From: JAMOBE01 sp039908285
GTDB lineage: Bacteria; Pseudomonadota; Alphaproteobacteria; Rhodospirillales; Rhodospirillaceae
Direction: 5' to 3'
DNA length: 16,880 bases
Assembly: GCA_039908285.1 (NCBI GenBank)
Contig: JAMOBE010000079.1
Span: 1-16,880, forward strand
The notes under the pieces are model-generated. The model worked only from the letters and a program-made list of their open reading frames with translations. It was not told the DNA's origin and did not search any database. Below are positions 1 to 6,407 of the stretch, piece by piece. Each line of letters starts with the position of its first letter. The stretch's first letter is position 1. The position numbers and the translations under genes are program-made.

Positions 1-19
1 CGGCACCATCTCGGGAGCT

Positions 20-1306
20 TCACTCCCCCCTCACCCAACCCTCTCCCCCCGGAAGAGGGGGGAGAGGGCTTTTGACAGGATCACCCGATTGCCCTGCCCC
101 TCCCCGTCCCGACAGGCGCCGGAAGATCCCCCCGCCACAGCGTGGACAGCCGCGCTCCTTCAGGGTCTCGATGCGATCCACGGCCTCCCCCTGCCCCACC
201 GCCACCGTGTGGGCGCAGCCGGCACAGCGGTAAAGCCGGACCCGCGGCCGCACCTCCCCGGTGTGGATCGCCGCGGTGAAGGGCCCCTCGCCCACCCCCG
301 ACCGGGTTCGCGGCGTGGTGAGGAGCGACAGGAACTGCCCGCTCGACCCCAGGATGGCGGCGCCCTCGTAGCGATTGAACCCGCGCCGAACGTCGACGAT
401 GGCGAGCCCCATGTCGAACAGTCGCCGCTGGAGATCGAGCGTGTCCCCCGGCGCCAGCTCGGCGAAGGACAGGAATCCGGGCAGCCCGACGGTGCGGCGC
501 AACGCCTCGATGCCGCGGGACACGAACAGGGTCATGCCGTCCAGGGTATAGGGCGGATCGGTCTCGAAGACGTCGAAGGCCTCCCGGAACGGCTCGGGCA
601 GCGGCGAGCGGAGATCGGCCTCCACGAGGTCGATGTCGAGGCCATGACTCCGGCGGGCGCCCTCCAGGTGGGCCAGCCGGCCAGGATCCACCTCGAGCAC
701 GGTCAGCCGCCGCGGGCTGGCGCCGATGTGACGGGCCAGCAGGGCCACGGCGACGGATACGGAGTCATCGTCGCCGAGAAAGACGATGGCGCGCCCGTCC
801 ACCGCCCCCGCCGCATGCATCGCCAGGGCGCGGCGGAGGGCCGTGTCCGGGGTACAGGGGGCCTGATCGAGGGTGGTGTCCACCTTCGGACCACGCGCGA
901 CATGCTCCGCCAGCATCGCCGCCACCTCTCCAAGGGCCGGAGCGACGACGAGGCCAGCGCCGCCGCAGGCCGGACAGGTGGGGTCCAGACGGCTGCCAAG
1001 ACCAAGGACCGTCTCGGCGAAGGTCCGTCCCTCGGCGCTGAGTCGCAAGCCCTGGCCGCGCTCCAGCAGCCCCGCCTTTTCCAGCTCGCGGCGCACGGCG
1101 CCCACCACCGGCAGCGGCACGCGAACCGCTCCGGCCAGGTCGCGCAACCGCAGCGGCCCCAGCCGGTAGACCGCCCGCACGACCGCCGCCACCCCCTCCG
1201 GTCCCTCGCGCAGGGCGGTCGCCTCGGCGATCTGCCGCAGAAGCTCGTTTGACACCCTGCGTTCCACCCTGACCAGATGTTGACCCGGCATCCCTCTTCG
1301 GAGCAT
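20..1306 (-). CDS. bpsA: BpsA-like branched-chain polyamine synthase (aminopropyltransferase)
   Basis: This protein resembles N4-bis(aminopropyl)spermidine synthase, which transfers aminopropyl groups from decarboxylated S-adenosylmethionine to spermidine to make branched polyamines in the cytoplasm. Seen in the 428 residues: an N-terminal winged-helix-like region (about 25-105), a CPACGG motif (Cys111, Cys114), a Rossmann-type catalytic core with GDDD at 178-181 and a TDPPYT motif at 249-254, and then a C-terminal zinc-ribbon-like pair CAGC (361-364) and CPRC (387-390). GDDD and the DPP motif are hallmarks of the BpsA/DUF43 family. The C-terminal ribbon makes this protein longer than the roughly 350-residue archaeal enzyme. 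The last 20 or so residues come from a palindromic repeat and are probably not functional. The start is uncertain: ATG 1306 has no clear ribosome site, and ATG 1291 or GTG 1255 are alternatives. It is divergent from the radical SAM pair, 42 bases away. Confidence 0.8.
   Translation of the reverse strand: MLRRGMPGQHLVRVERRVSNELLRQIAEATALREGPEGVAAVVRAVYRLGPLRLRDLAGAVRVPLPVVGAVRRELEKAGLLERGQGLRLSAEGRTFAETVLGLGSRLDPTCPACGGAGLVVAPALGEVAAMLAEHVARGPKVDTTLDQAPCTPDTALRRALAMHAAGAVDGRAIVFLGDDDSVSVAVALLARHIGASPRRLTVLEVDPGRLAHLEGARRSHGLDIDLVEADLRSPLPEPFREAFDVFETDPPYTLDGMTLFVSRGIEALRRTVGLPGFLSFAELAPGDTLDLQRRLFDMGLAIVDVRRGFNRYEGAAILGSSGQFLSLLTTPRTRSGVGEGPFTAAIHTGEVRPRVRLYRCAGCAHTVAVGQGEAVDRIETLKERGCPRCGGGIFRRLSGRGGAGQSGDPVKSPLPPLPGGEGWVRGE
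39..73 (+). terminator. 12-bp perfect hairpin followed by TTTT
   Basis: Bases 39-50 (CCCTCTCCCCCC) pair perfectly with 57-68 across a six-base loop, and a short T-run (70-73) follows on the plus strand. It could end a plus-strand transcript entering from the left. CT/GA-rich palindromes of this kind are common dispersed intergenic elements in proteobacteria. This one lies inside the 3' end of the minus-strand aminopropyltransferase frame, so it encodes part of that protein's low-complexity tail. Confidence 0.55.
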
Positions 1307-1348
1307 CTATGTACGCGGCGTCCCAGACCTGAGCAAGGAAAAGGCCGA

Positions 1349-2308
1349 ATGGCGATAGATTTCCCGGAAGTCGATGATCTGATTCGGAAATGCGAACGTG
1401 GCCGGATCATCCCCACCGAGTTGGGTATCGAAACGGTGTTCGGCTGCAATGCCCGCTGCGTGATGTGCCACATCGACGAGAAGACGACACGCAGAAAAAG
1501 AGTCATGACGATGGATCTCTACAGATACATCGTCGACGCCATGGAACAGCACAGGGACGTCATCGACCGCTTCAACCTGTGGTCGCTTGGCGAGCCCATG
1601 CTCGATCCTCACATCGTCGAGCGGACCGCCCTGGCCAAGCAGCGGGGATTCCGCAACACCGCCATCTCCACCAACGCCGACCTCCTGGACGAGGAGCGGC
1701 AGAAGGGACTTCTCGATGCCGGCATCGACACCATGATCTTCAGCATCGACGGCGCCCGCAAGGAGACCCATGAGTCCATCCGTCGCGGAACCAGCTTCGA
1801 GCGGATCGTCGCCAATTGTCTCAACATGATTCACCTGCGCGACCGGCACGGCTATCGCACCCGGTTCTTCGTGAGGATGGTCACCCAGGACAGCAACCGC
1901 GACGAATGGCCCGCCGTCCGGGAGTTCTGGTCGAGGCATCTCAGCCCCTCCAGGAACGACATGATCGGCTATTACCCCGTCCACAACGCCGGGGGCTACT
2001 TCGGCGACAAGACGGCCATCCTCGGCGACCGGCAGACCGACGCCATGGAGCGGCGCCCCTGTCGCTATCCCTTCGAAACCATCATCATTCTCGCCGACGG
2101 ACGGCTCGCCAAGTGCCCGGCCGACTTCCTCGAGGCCATGTTCGATCTCGGCCGGGTGCCGGAGCTTGACCCCGTGTCGGCGTTCAATACCCCCGCCTAC
2201 CAGGCGTTGCGCGAGAAGCACCTGGCGGAGCGCAAGTATGAAATCCCCCTGTGCCGGAACTGCACCATCCTCTACAGCATGGGCAGTCGGGTCATGCTCA
2301 CCGAATGA
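1349..2308 (+). CDS. Radical SAM protein with half-SPASM (twitch-like) domain, copy 1
   Basis: This is a 319-residue radical SAM enzyme that should cleave S-adenosylmethionine at a [4Fe-4S] cluster to make a 5'-deoxyadenosyl radical; the substrate is unknown. The cluster motif CNARCVMC gives Cys33, Cys37 and Cys40. The C-terminus carries Cx12Gx4C (Cys238, Cys256) and CRNC (Cys302, Cys305), four cysteines suited to one auxiliary Fe-S cluster, as in twitch/half-SPASM domains. SPASM and twitch enzymes often modify peptides or small molecules. The ATG at 1349 is chosen because AAGGAAAAGG lies just upstream; the frame is open back to ATG 1277, but that would overlap the divergent gene. Copy 2 begins 14 bases after the stop, so the two are probably co-transcribed. 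The core is clearly paralogous to copy 2 (shared STNADLL and DGxRxETHESIR motifs), implying tandem duplication and divergence. Confidence 0.88.
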   Translation: MAIDFPEVDDLIRKCERGRIIPTELGIETVFGCNARCVMCHIDEKTTRRKRVMTMDLYRYIVDAMEQHRDVIDRFNLWSLGEPMLDPHIVERTALAKQRGFRNTAISTNADLLDEERQKGLLDAGIDTMIFSIDGARKETHESIRRGTSFERIVANCLNMIHLRDRHGYRTRFFVRMVTQDSNRDEWPAVREFWSRHLSPSRNDMIGYYPVHNAGGYFGDKTAILGDRQTDAMERRPCRYPFETIIILADGRLAKCPADFLEAMFDLGRVPELDPVSAFNTPAYQALREKHLAERKYEIPLCRNCTILYSMGSRVMLTE

Positions 2309-2322
2309 CGGAGGGGCCGTAG

Positions 2323-3225
2323 ATGGCATCCGACCTGGTGGTCCCGAAGCGTCTGCAGACGGAGACCATCTTCGGCTGCAACGCGAGCTGCGTCATGTGC
2401 GCCGTGGACCAGCCCACCACCCGGCACAAGGGGGTGATGCCCCTCGACTTTTTCCGCCGGATCATCGACGAAATGGTCCCCTGGCGTGATCTGCTGGAAA
2501 AGACCGACCTGTTCGGCGTCGGCGAGCCGCTGCTGGACAAGACCATCTTCGACAAGATCGCCTACGCCCGGGCAAGGGGCATGCCGAGCGTCGCCATTTC
2601 CACCAACGCCGACCTCCTGACCGAGGACAGGGCCGGGGCGCTGCTGGACGCCGGGATCGACGTGGTGATCTTCAGCGTCGACGGCGTGCGCCCGGAAACC
2701 CACGAAAGCATCCGCGTCGGCGTCTCCTTCCCACGGGTGGTGGCCAACATCGAGGCCATGGTGAGACTCCGCGACCAGCGGGGAGCACCGACCCGCTTCG
2801 TGTTCCGCTTCATCCGCCAGGACACCAACCGCACCGAGTGGGAGGCGTTCCACCACCACTGGAGCCAGGTCGCCGGCCCGGCCGATCTGGTCATCCGCTA
2901 TGACGTGCAGTCGTGGGGCGGCAAGGTCGGCTGCTCCACCGCCGTGCCCCTGACGCCGGTACCGGATGCGGTCCCCTGCCACCACCTGTTCGACCGGCTG
3001 ATCGTCCTGCGGGACGGCACGGTGCCGCTGTGCTGCGCCGATGTCCACCAGCCGGAACTGGACCTCGGCAACGCCCACGAGACACCGGTGATGGACATCT
3101 ACAACGGCCCCCGCTTCCAGGCCATCCGCGCGCTGCACCTCGCCGGACGCCGCCGCGAAATGCGGATCTGCCGGGACTGCACGATCCTGGAAAGCGAGGC
3201 GAACCAGCAGGTCTTCACCGGGTGA
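2323..3225 (+). CDS. Radical SAM protein with half-SPASM (twitch-like) domain, copy 2
   Basis: This 300-residue paralogue of the gene just upstream has the radical SAM motif CNASCVMC (Cys19, Cys23, Cys26). It carries the same C-terminal auxiliary-cluster pattern: Cx12Gx4C (Cys219, Cys237, with an extra adjacent Cys238) and CRDC (Cys283, Cys286). It lacks the N-terminal extension of about 14 residues seen in copy 1. A good ribosome site (GGAGGGG, 2310-2316) precedes the ATG, 14 bases after copy 1 ends. Both copies keep all seven core cysteines, so both are probably active, perhaps as partners or on related substrates. No short precursor-peptide gene is obvious next to them, so a RiPP maturation role is not supported. 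The stop codon lies inside the first unit of a 22-bp tandem repeat, so the last residues may be recent. Confidence 0.88.
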   Translation: MASDLVVPKRLQTETIFGCNASCVMCAVDQPTTRHKGVMPLDFFRRIIDEMVPWRDLLEKTDLFGVGEPLLDKTIFDKIAYARARGMPSVAISTNADLLTEDRAGALLDAGIDVVIFSVDGVRPETHESIRVGVSFPRVVANIEAMVRLRDQRGAPTRFVFRFIRQDTNRTEWEAFHHHWSQVAGPADLVIRYDVQSWGGKVGCSTAVPLTPVPDAVPCHHLFDRLIVLRDGTVPLCCADVHQPELDLGNAHETPVMDIYNGPRFQAIRALHLAGRRREMRICRDCTILESEANQQVFTG

Positions 3226-3302
3226 CCGATGGATGATCACCGGGTGACCGATGGATGATCACCGGGTGATCAATGGATGATCGCCGGGTGATCAATGGAT
3301 GA
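3216..3302. repeat. Four-copy 22-bp tandem repeat spanning a stop codon
   Basis: Four head-to-tail units start at 3216, 3238, 3260 and 3282. Each contains CRCCGGGTGA followed by YCRATGGATGA. Units 1 and 2 are identical; unit 3 differs by two bases in the middle, and unit 4 shares those and has one more near its start, with the end fading after 3302. The radical SAM stop codon (3223-3225) is inside unit 1. There are no spacers, so this is a minisatellite rather than CRISPR. It occupies the gap between the convergent radical SAM gene and folE. Confidence 0.9.
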
Positions 3303-3311
3303 ACGCCAGCC

Positions 3312-3971
3312 TCACACGTTGGCGATGCCGCCCTGGGGGTTGCCGAGGATGGCGAGGAGTTCGCGACGGGTGGTCGGGTCGTCGCGGAAGGCGCCCAGCA
3401 TGCGGCTGGTGACCATGGTGACCCCGGGCTTGTGGACGCCGCGGGTGGTCATGCACTGGTGGGCGGCCTCGATCACCACGGCGACGCCGCGGGGTTTCAG
3501 GACTCCGTTGATGGCGTTGGCGATCTGGGCGGTCATCTTTTCCTGAATCTGCAGGCGCCTGGCGTAGATCTCGACCACGCGGGCGAGCTTGCTGATGCCC
3601 ACCACCCGGTGGTCGGGCAGATACGCCACGTGGGCCTTGCCGATGATCGGGGCGACGTGGTGCTCGCAGTGGGACTCGAAGCGGATGTCCCGGAGGGCGA
3701 CGATCTCGTCGTAGCCCTCCACCTCCTCGAAGGTGCGAAGCAGGATCTCCTCGGGGTCATGGCCATAGCCCCAGAAATACTCTTCATAGGCCCGCACCAC
3801 CCGGGCCGGGGTGTCCCGCAGCCCCTCCCGCCCCGGATCGTCGCCGGCCCAGCGCAGCAGCGTGCGCACGGCCTCCTCCGCCTCCTCCCGCCCCGGCCGG
3901 CCGGCGGAGGTGGTTGTTTCCGAAGGATCGGGACCGACACGACCCGACGTCGAACAATGACTGGCGCTCAC
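3312..3971 (-). CDS. folE: GTP cyclohydrolase I
   Basis: FolE converts GTP to 7,8-dihydroneopterin triphosphate, the first step of tetrahydrofolate synthesis, as a cytoplasmic homodecamer. The sequence keeps the zinc and catalytic motifs SHCEHH and HQCMTTRGV (Cys102, His105 and Cys173 from the chosen start), plus the core RRLQIQE segment and the C-terminal SRMLGAFR. About 35 residues at the N-terminus are variable, as is usual in the family. The frame opens with a TTG at 3977, but GGGGAG sits directly against it. The GTG at 3971 has the same GGGGAG six bases upstream and is the better start, giving 219 residues. The gene lies downstream of apaG on the same strand, with a dispersed palindrome between them, and converges on the radical SAM pair. 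Confidence 0.95.
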   Translation of the reverse strand: MSASHCSTSGRVGPDPSETTTSAGRPGREEAEEAVRTLLRWAGDDPGREGLRDTPARVVRAYEEYFWGYGHDPEEILLRTFEEVEGYDEIVALRDIRFESHCEHHVAPIIGKAHVAYLPDHRVVGISKLARVVEIYARRLQIQEKMTAQIANAINGVLKPRGVAVVIEAAHQCMTTRGVHKPGVTMVTSRMLGAFRDDPTTRRELLAILGNPQGGIANV

Positions 3972-3985
3972 GACCAACTCCCCGT

Positions 3986-4046
3986 CTGTATCACTGGTCT
4001 CAAAAATTTTCGCCGTGCGCGAAGACTTTTGAGATCAGTGATACAG
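3986..4046. repeat. Dispersed palindrome, copy A
   Basis: Arms of about 28 bases, beginning CTGTATCACTG and ending CAGTGATACAG, pair with three mismatches around a short GC-rich centre (CGTG region, about 4014-4018). The layout matches palindromes at 14953-15005 and 16389-16445: outer GTATYACTG, an A-rich middle, and TCTTCGC near the centre. It sits between apaG and folE, just upstream of the folE ribosome site, and could affect folE transcription or translation, or protect the apaG mRNA end. Confidence 0.8.
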
Positions 4047-4101
4047 GTGGGCGCGCTCTCCCGACCTTGCAACCCATCCCGCCAGTAATCCTGGAGAACC
4101 T

Positions 4102-4494
4102 TCAGTTGATTCGCGCCGTCTCGTAGGGACTGTCGAGAGAAAACGCGGGAATGTCGACGTCGAAGCGAAAGCCGTCGGCCCGCTCCATCTCATAGGAGCC
4201 GACCATGATTCCCGACGGCGTCGGCAGCGGGGTTCCGCTCGAATACTCGAAGGTCTCCCCCGGCTTCAGCACCGGCTGCTCGCCCACCACGCCGGCGCCG
4301 CGAACCTCCTGGATTCGGCCGAAGGCGTCGGTGATACGCCAGTGCCGGCGCATCAGTTGAACCGCAGTCGGCGAATGGTTTTCGATGCGCACCCGGTAGG
4401 CCCAGACGAAATGGTTGTCGTCCGGAGAGGATTGCTCCTCAAGATAGAACGGCTTCACGGTGATGGTGATATCGCTGGTCGTCCGCGTGTACAT
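4102..4494 (-). CDS. apaG: ApaG (CorD) domain protein
   Basis: This 130-residue protein belongs to the ApaG/DUF525 family, a small fibronectin-III-like beta-sandwich fold. Its biochemical role is unsettled; in enterobacteria it is linked to cobalt and magnesium resistance and is co-transcribed with apaH. Recognisable family motifs are FVWAYRVRIEN, LMRRHWRITD, GVVGEQPVLKPGE, the glycine-rich GTPLPTPSGIMVGSY and the C-terminal PAFSLDSP. The length is normal (about 125-130). The start at 4494 has only a weak G-rich site (GGGG about eight bases upstream). No apaH is in the window. It precedes folE on the same strand across 130 bases holding a palindrome. Confidence 0.95.
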   Translation of the reverse strand: MYTRTTSDITITVKPFYLEEQSSPDDNHFVWAYRVRIENHSPTAVQLMRRHWRITDAFGRIQEVRGAGVVGEQPVLKPGETFEYSSGTPLPTPSGIMVGSYEMERADGFRFDVDIPAFSLDSPYETARIN

Positions 4495-4727
4495 GAAAAC
4501 CCCAAAACTCAGCGGGCATAAAAGGTCTTCGTTCAGACACGGTCAGTATTGTACCGCACTGAGGCCTTTTGTCCAGCAGCACCAAAGGCCTGGTAATGGC
4601 CGATCGGCTGCACGGCGCCCCGGGTCGCACGAAAAATCCACCGGTGGCGACGAAACGCGAAGGGTGTTACAGTGGGTCGCCTCGGCGCGGAGGCCTTTCG
4701 GAATACGCCGAGTGGGGAGGCTGGGAT

Positions 4728-5264
4728 ATGATGCGAACGGTCAGAGCCACCGCGGGTATTCTGCTCGGTATGGTCAGCGTACTCGTCGCCGCTCCCGTGG
4801 AGGGAGGCTTGCTTCTCAGCGACGAGACCGCGCCGCCGGCCAAGGCATCCGACAAGGCAACCAGGTCTATGACGCCCAAGGTGGCGCCCCCGCCGGAGGC
4901 AGCCCCACCGGTGGAGACCGCGGTTCCGGAGGCCATCCCGCCGCGGCAGAGCTATGTACCGTTCGAACCCAGTGCCGGTGCCATCGTGCCGGACACGGCG
5001 CCACCGGCGTCATCGGGAGCGGTCGTGCCGGAGGGCTTCAGCCAGAGTGATCGCTATTCCAACAAGACTCTGAACGCCATCAACCGGAACAAGGCGCGAG
5101 CGTATCTGAGTGACGGTGCGTCCTCCGGGACCGGCTTGAAGAAAAACGCCCCCTGCGCCAGCATCAACATCGGCACCGTCGGCGATGTGGACAACGATCC
5201 GGCCCGCGAGGGTGTCATGATGAAGAACGTGTCCACGGGCGGCGCCGCCCCCTGCCCGAAATAG
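4728..5264 (+). CDS. Secreted proline-rich hypothetical protein
   Basis: I do not recognise this 178-residue protein. It begins with a likely signal peptide: MMRTVR, a hydrophobic stretch at about 8-22, then small residues before a probable cleavage near 22-27. Residues 33-105 are rich in Pro, Ala, Glu and Val (PPPEAAPPVE and similar) and are probably a disordered periplasmic linker. The C-terminal part (about 105-178) is more ordered in composition and has two cysteines (143 in APCASINIG and 176 in APCPK) that could form a disulfide. The start is set by GGGGAGG (4714-4720), seven bases upstream of ATG 4728; the frame is open back to 4569 but that part looks non-coding. It converges on trpS. 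Confidence 0.75.
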   Translation: MMRTVRATAGILLGMVSVLVAAPVEGGLLLSDETAPPAKASDKATRSMTPKVAPPPEAAPPVETAVPEAIPPRQSYVPFEPSAGAIVPDTAPPASSGAVVPEGFSQSDRYSNKTLNAINRNKARAYLSDGASSGTGLKKNAPCASINIGTVGDVDNDPAREGVMMKNVSTGGAAPCPK

Positions 5265-5274
5265 CCGGGCACGG

Positions 5275-5307
5275 ACCGTGAGTTTCTCTGCGTCAGGGCC
5301 TCACGGT
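5275..5307. terminator. Possible bidirectional terminator hairpin
   Basis: ACCGTGAG (5275-5282) pairs perfectly with CTCACGGT (5300-5307) across a 17-base loop, in the gap between the convergent secreted-protein gene and trpS. It overlaps the trpS stop codon. No clean T-run follows on either strand, so factor-independent termination is uncertain. Confidence 0.4.
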
Positions 5308-6314
5308 TCCTTGCGATTCGTTCTGAGGAATCCCACCACGTCGTAGACCTCGTCCAGGATGGGGCCGGCGAGGGCCCCTGCCCGCTCCGCTCCCTGGCGC
5401 AGTACCGAGTCGACGTGGCCGGGATCGGCCACCAGTCGCTTCATTTCGGCGTTGATGGGGCCGAGCACCGCCACCGCCAGGTCGGTCAGATCCTTCTTGA
5501 ACTGGGAGAACTGGCGCCCGGCGACGGCGGCCAGGGCCTCTTCGCGACCGATGTCGTTGAGCGCCGCATGGATGCCCACCAGGTTGGCCGCTTCGGGACG
5601 GCGGTCAAGCTCCTCCAGGGTGGCTGGCAGGGGCTCGGGGTCGGTCTTCGCCTTGCGCACCTTGAGGGCGATGGTGTCGGCGTCGTCGGTCATGTTGATG
5701 CGCGAATAATCGGAGGGATCGGACTTGCTCATCTTCTTCGTGCCGTCGCGCAGGCTCATGACCCGGGTGGCGGCGCCGAGAATCAGCGGCTCGGGCAGCG
5801 GGAACAGGTCGATGCCGAAGTCGTTGTTGAACTTCTGGGCGATGTCGCGGGCCAGTTCCAGGTGCTGCTTCTGGTCCTCGCCCACCGGCACGTGGGTGGC
5901 CTTGTAGAGCAGGATGTCGGCGGCCATCAGGTTGGGATAGGCATAGAGCCCGACCGAGGCGTTCTCCCGGTCCTTGCCGGCCTTTTCCTTGAACTGGGTC
6001 ATGCGGTTCAGCCAGCCGAGACGGGCCACGCAATTGAACACCCACGCAAGCTGGGCATGCCCGGGCACGGTGCTCTGGGCGAAGACGATGTTGCGCACCG
6101 GATCGATGCCGGCGGCCAGCAGTCCGGCCGTCACCTCGCGGGTGTTGCGGCGCAGTTCCTGCGGGTCCTGCCACACGGTGATGGCGTGCAGATCGACGAC
6201 GCAGAACAGGCACTCGTGGTGGTGCTGAAGCCTCACCCAGTTGCGGATGGCCCCCAGGTAGTTGCCGAGATGAAGGTTGCCGGTGGGCTGTACGCCCGAA
6301 AAGATGCGGCCCAT
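5301..6314 (-). CDS. trpS: Tryptophan--tRNA ligase
   Basis: TrpS is a class I aminoacyl-tRNA synthetase that charges tRNA-Trp in the cytoplasm. The 337-residue protein has the expected N-terminal FSGVQPTGNLHLGN (HIGH-type motif HLGN at 15-18), the GEDQKQHLELARDIA substrate-binding segment (145-159), and KMSKS at 194-198. Length and order are normal for bacterial TrpS. GGAGGG lies about six bases upstream of the ATG. It is divergent from the PLP-fold protein gene, and the 93-base gap contains a 10-bp inverted repeat that may regulate either gene. Nothing unusual is seen in the coding sequence. Confidence 0.97.
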   Translation of the reverse strand: MGRIFSGVQPTGNLHLGNYLGAIRNWVRLQHHHECLFCVVDLHAITVWQDPQELRRNTREVTAGLLAAGIDPVRNIVFAQSTVPGHAQLAWVFNCVARLGWLNRMTQFKEKAGKDRENASVGLYAYPNLMAADILLYKATHVPVGEDQKQHLELARDIAQKFNNDFGIDLFPLPEPLILGAATRVMSLRDGTKKMSKSDPSDYSRINMTDDADTIALKVRKAKTDPEPLPATLEELDRRPEAANLVGIHAALNDIGREEALAAVAGRQFSQFKKDLTDLAVAVLGPINAEMKRLVADPGHVDSVLRQGAERAGALAGPILDEVYDVVGFLRTNRKEP

Positions 6315-6350
6315 GGGAGCCCTCCGCGTGATATCTGGATACTGGATACT

Positions 6351-6383
6351 GGGTCAGGTGTGGGGAGGTATCCCACCTGACCC
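6351..6383. promoter_or_regulatory. Inverted repeat in the trpS/PLP-fold intergenic gap
   Basis: GGGTCAGGTG (6351-6360) pairs perfectly with CACCTGACCC (6374-6383) across 13 bases. Two tandem CTGGATA units (6335-6348) lie immediately to its left. The symmetric site between two divergent genes could be an operator, or an RNA hairpin in the leader of the rightward gene, whose strong ribosome site (GGGAGGAGG, 6394-6402) lies just beyond. The function is inferred only from its position. Confidence 0.45.
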
Positions 6384-6407
6384 GACAGGTCAAGGGAGGA
6401 GGACGGC

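Noticed and set aside
1249..1313. Sigma70 promoter for the radical SAM pair (TTGACA at 1249 or TTGACC at 1280)
   Set aside because: No acceptable -10 hexamer lies at 16-18 bases from either element.
1277..1348. N-terminal extension of the first radical SAM protein to ATG 1277
   Set aside because: The extra 24 residues have no counterpart in the paralogue, overlap the divergent gene, and ATG 1349 has a clear ribosome site.
3216..3302. CRISPR array or phage attachment site
   Set aside because: The 22-bp units are head to tail with no spacers, and there is no integrase or tRNA gene nearby.
4569..4727. Longer start for the secreted protein
   Set aside because: It would bury the signal peptide behind 53 unlikely residues; ATG 4728 has GGGGAGG at good spacing.
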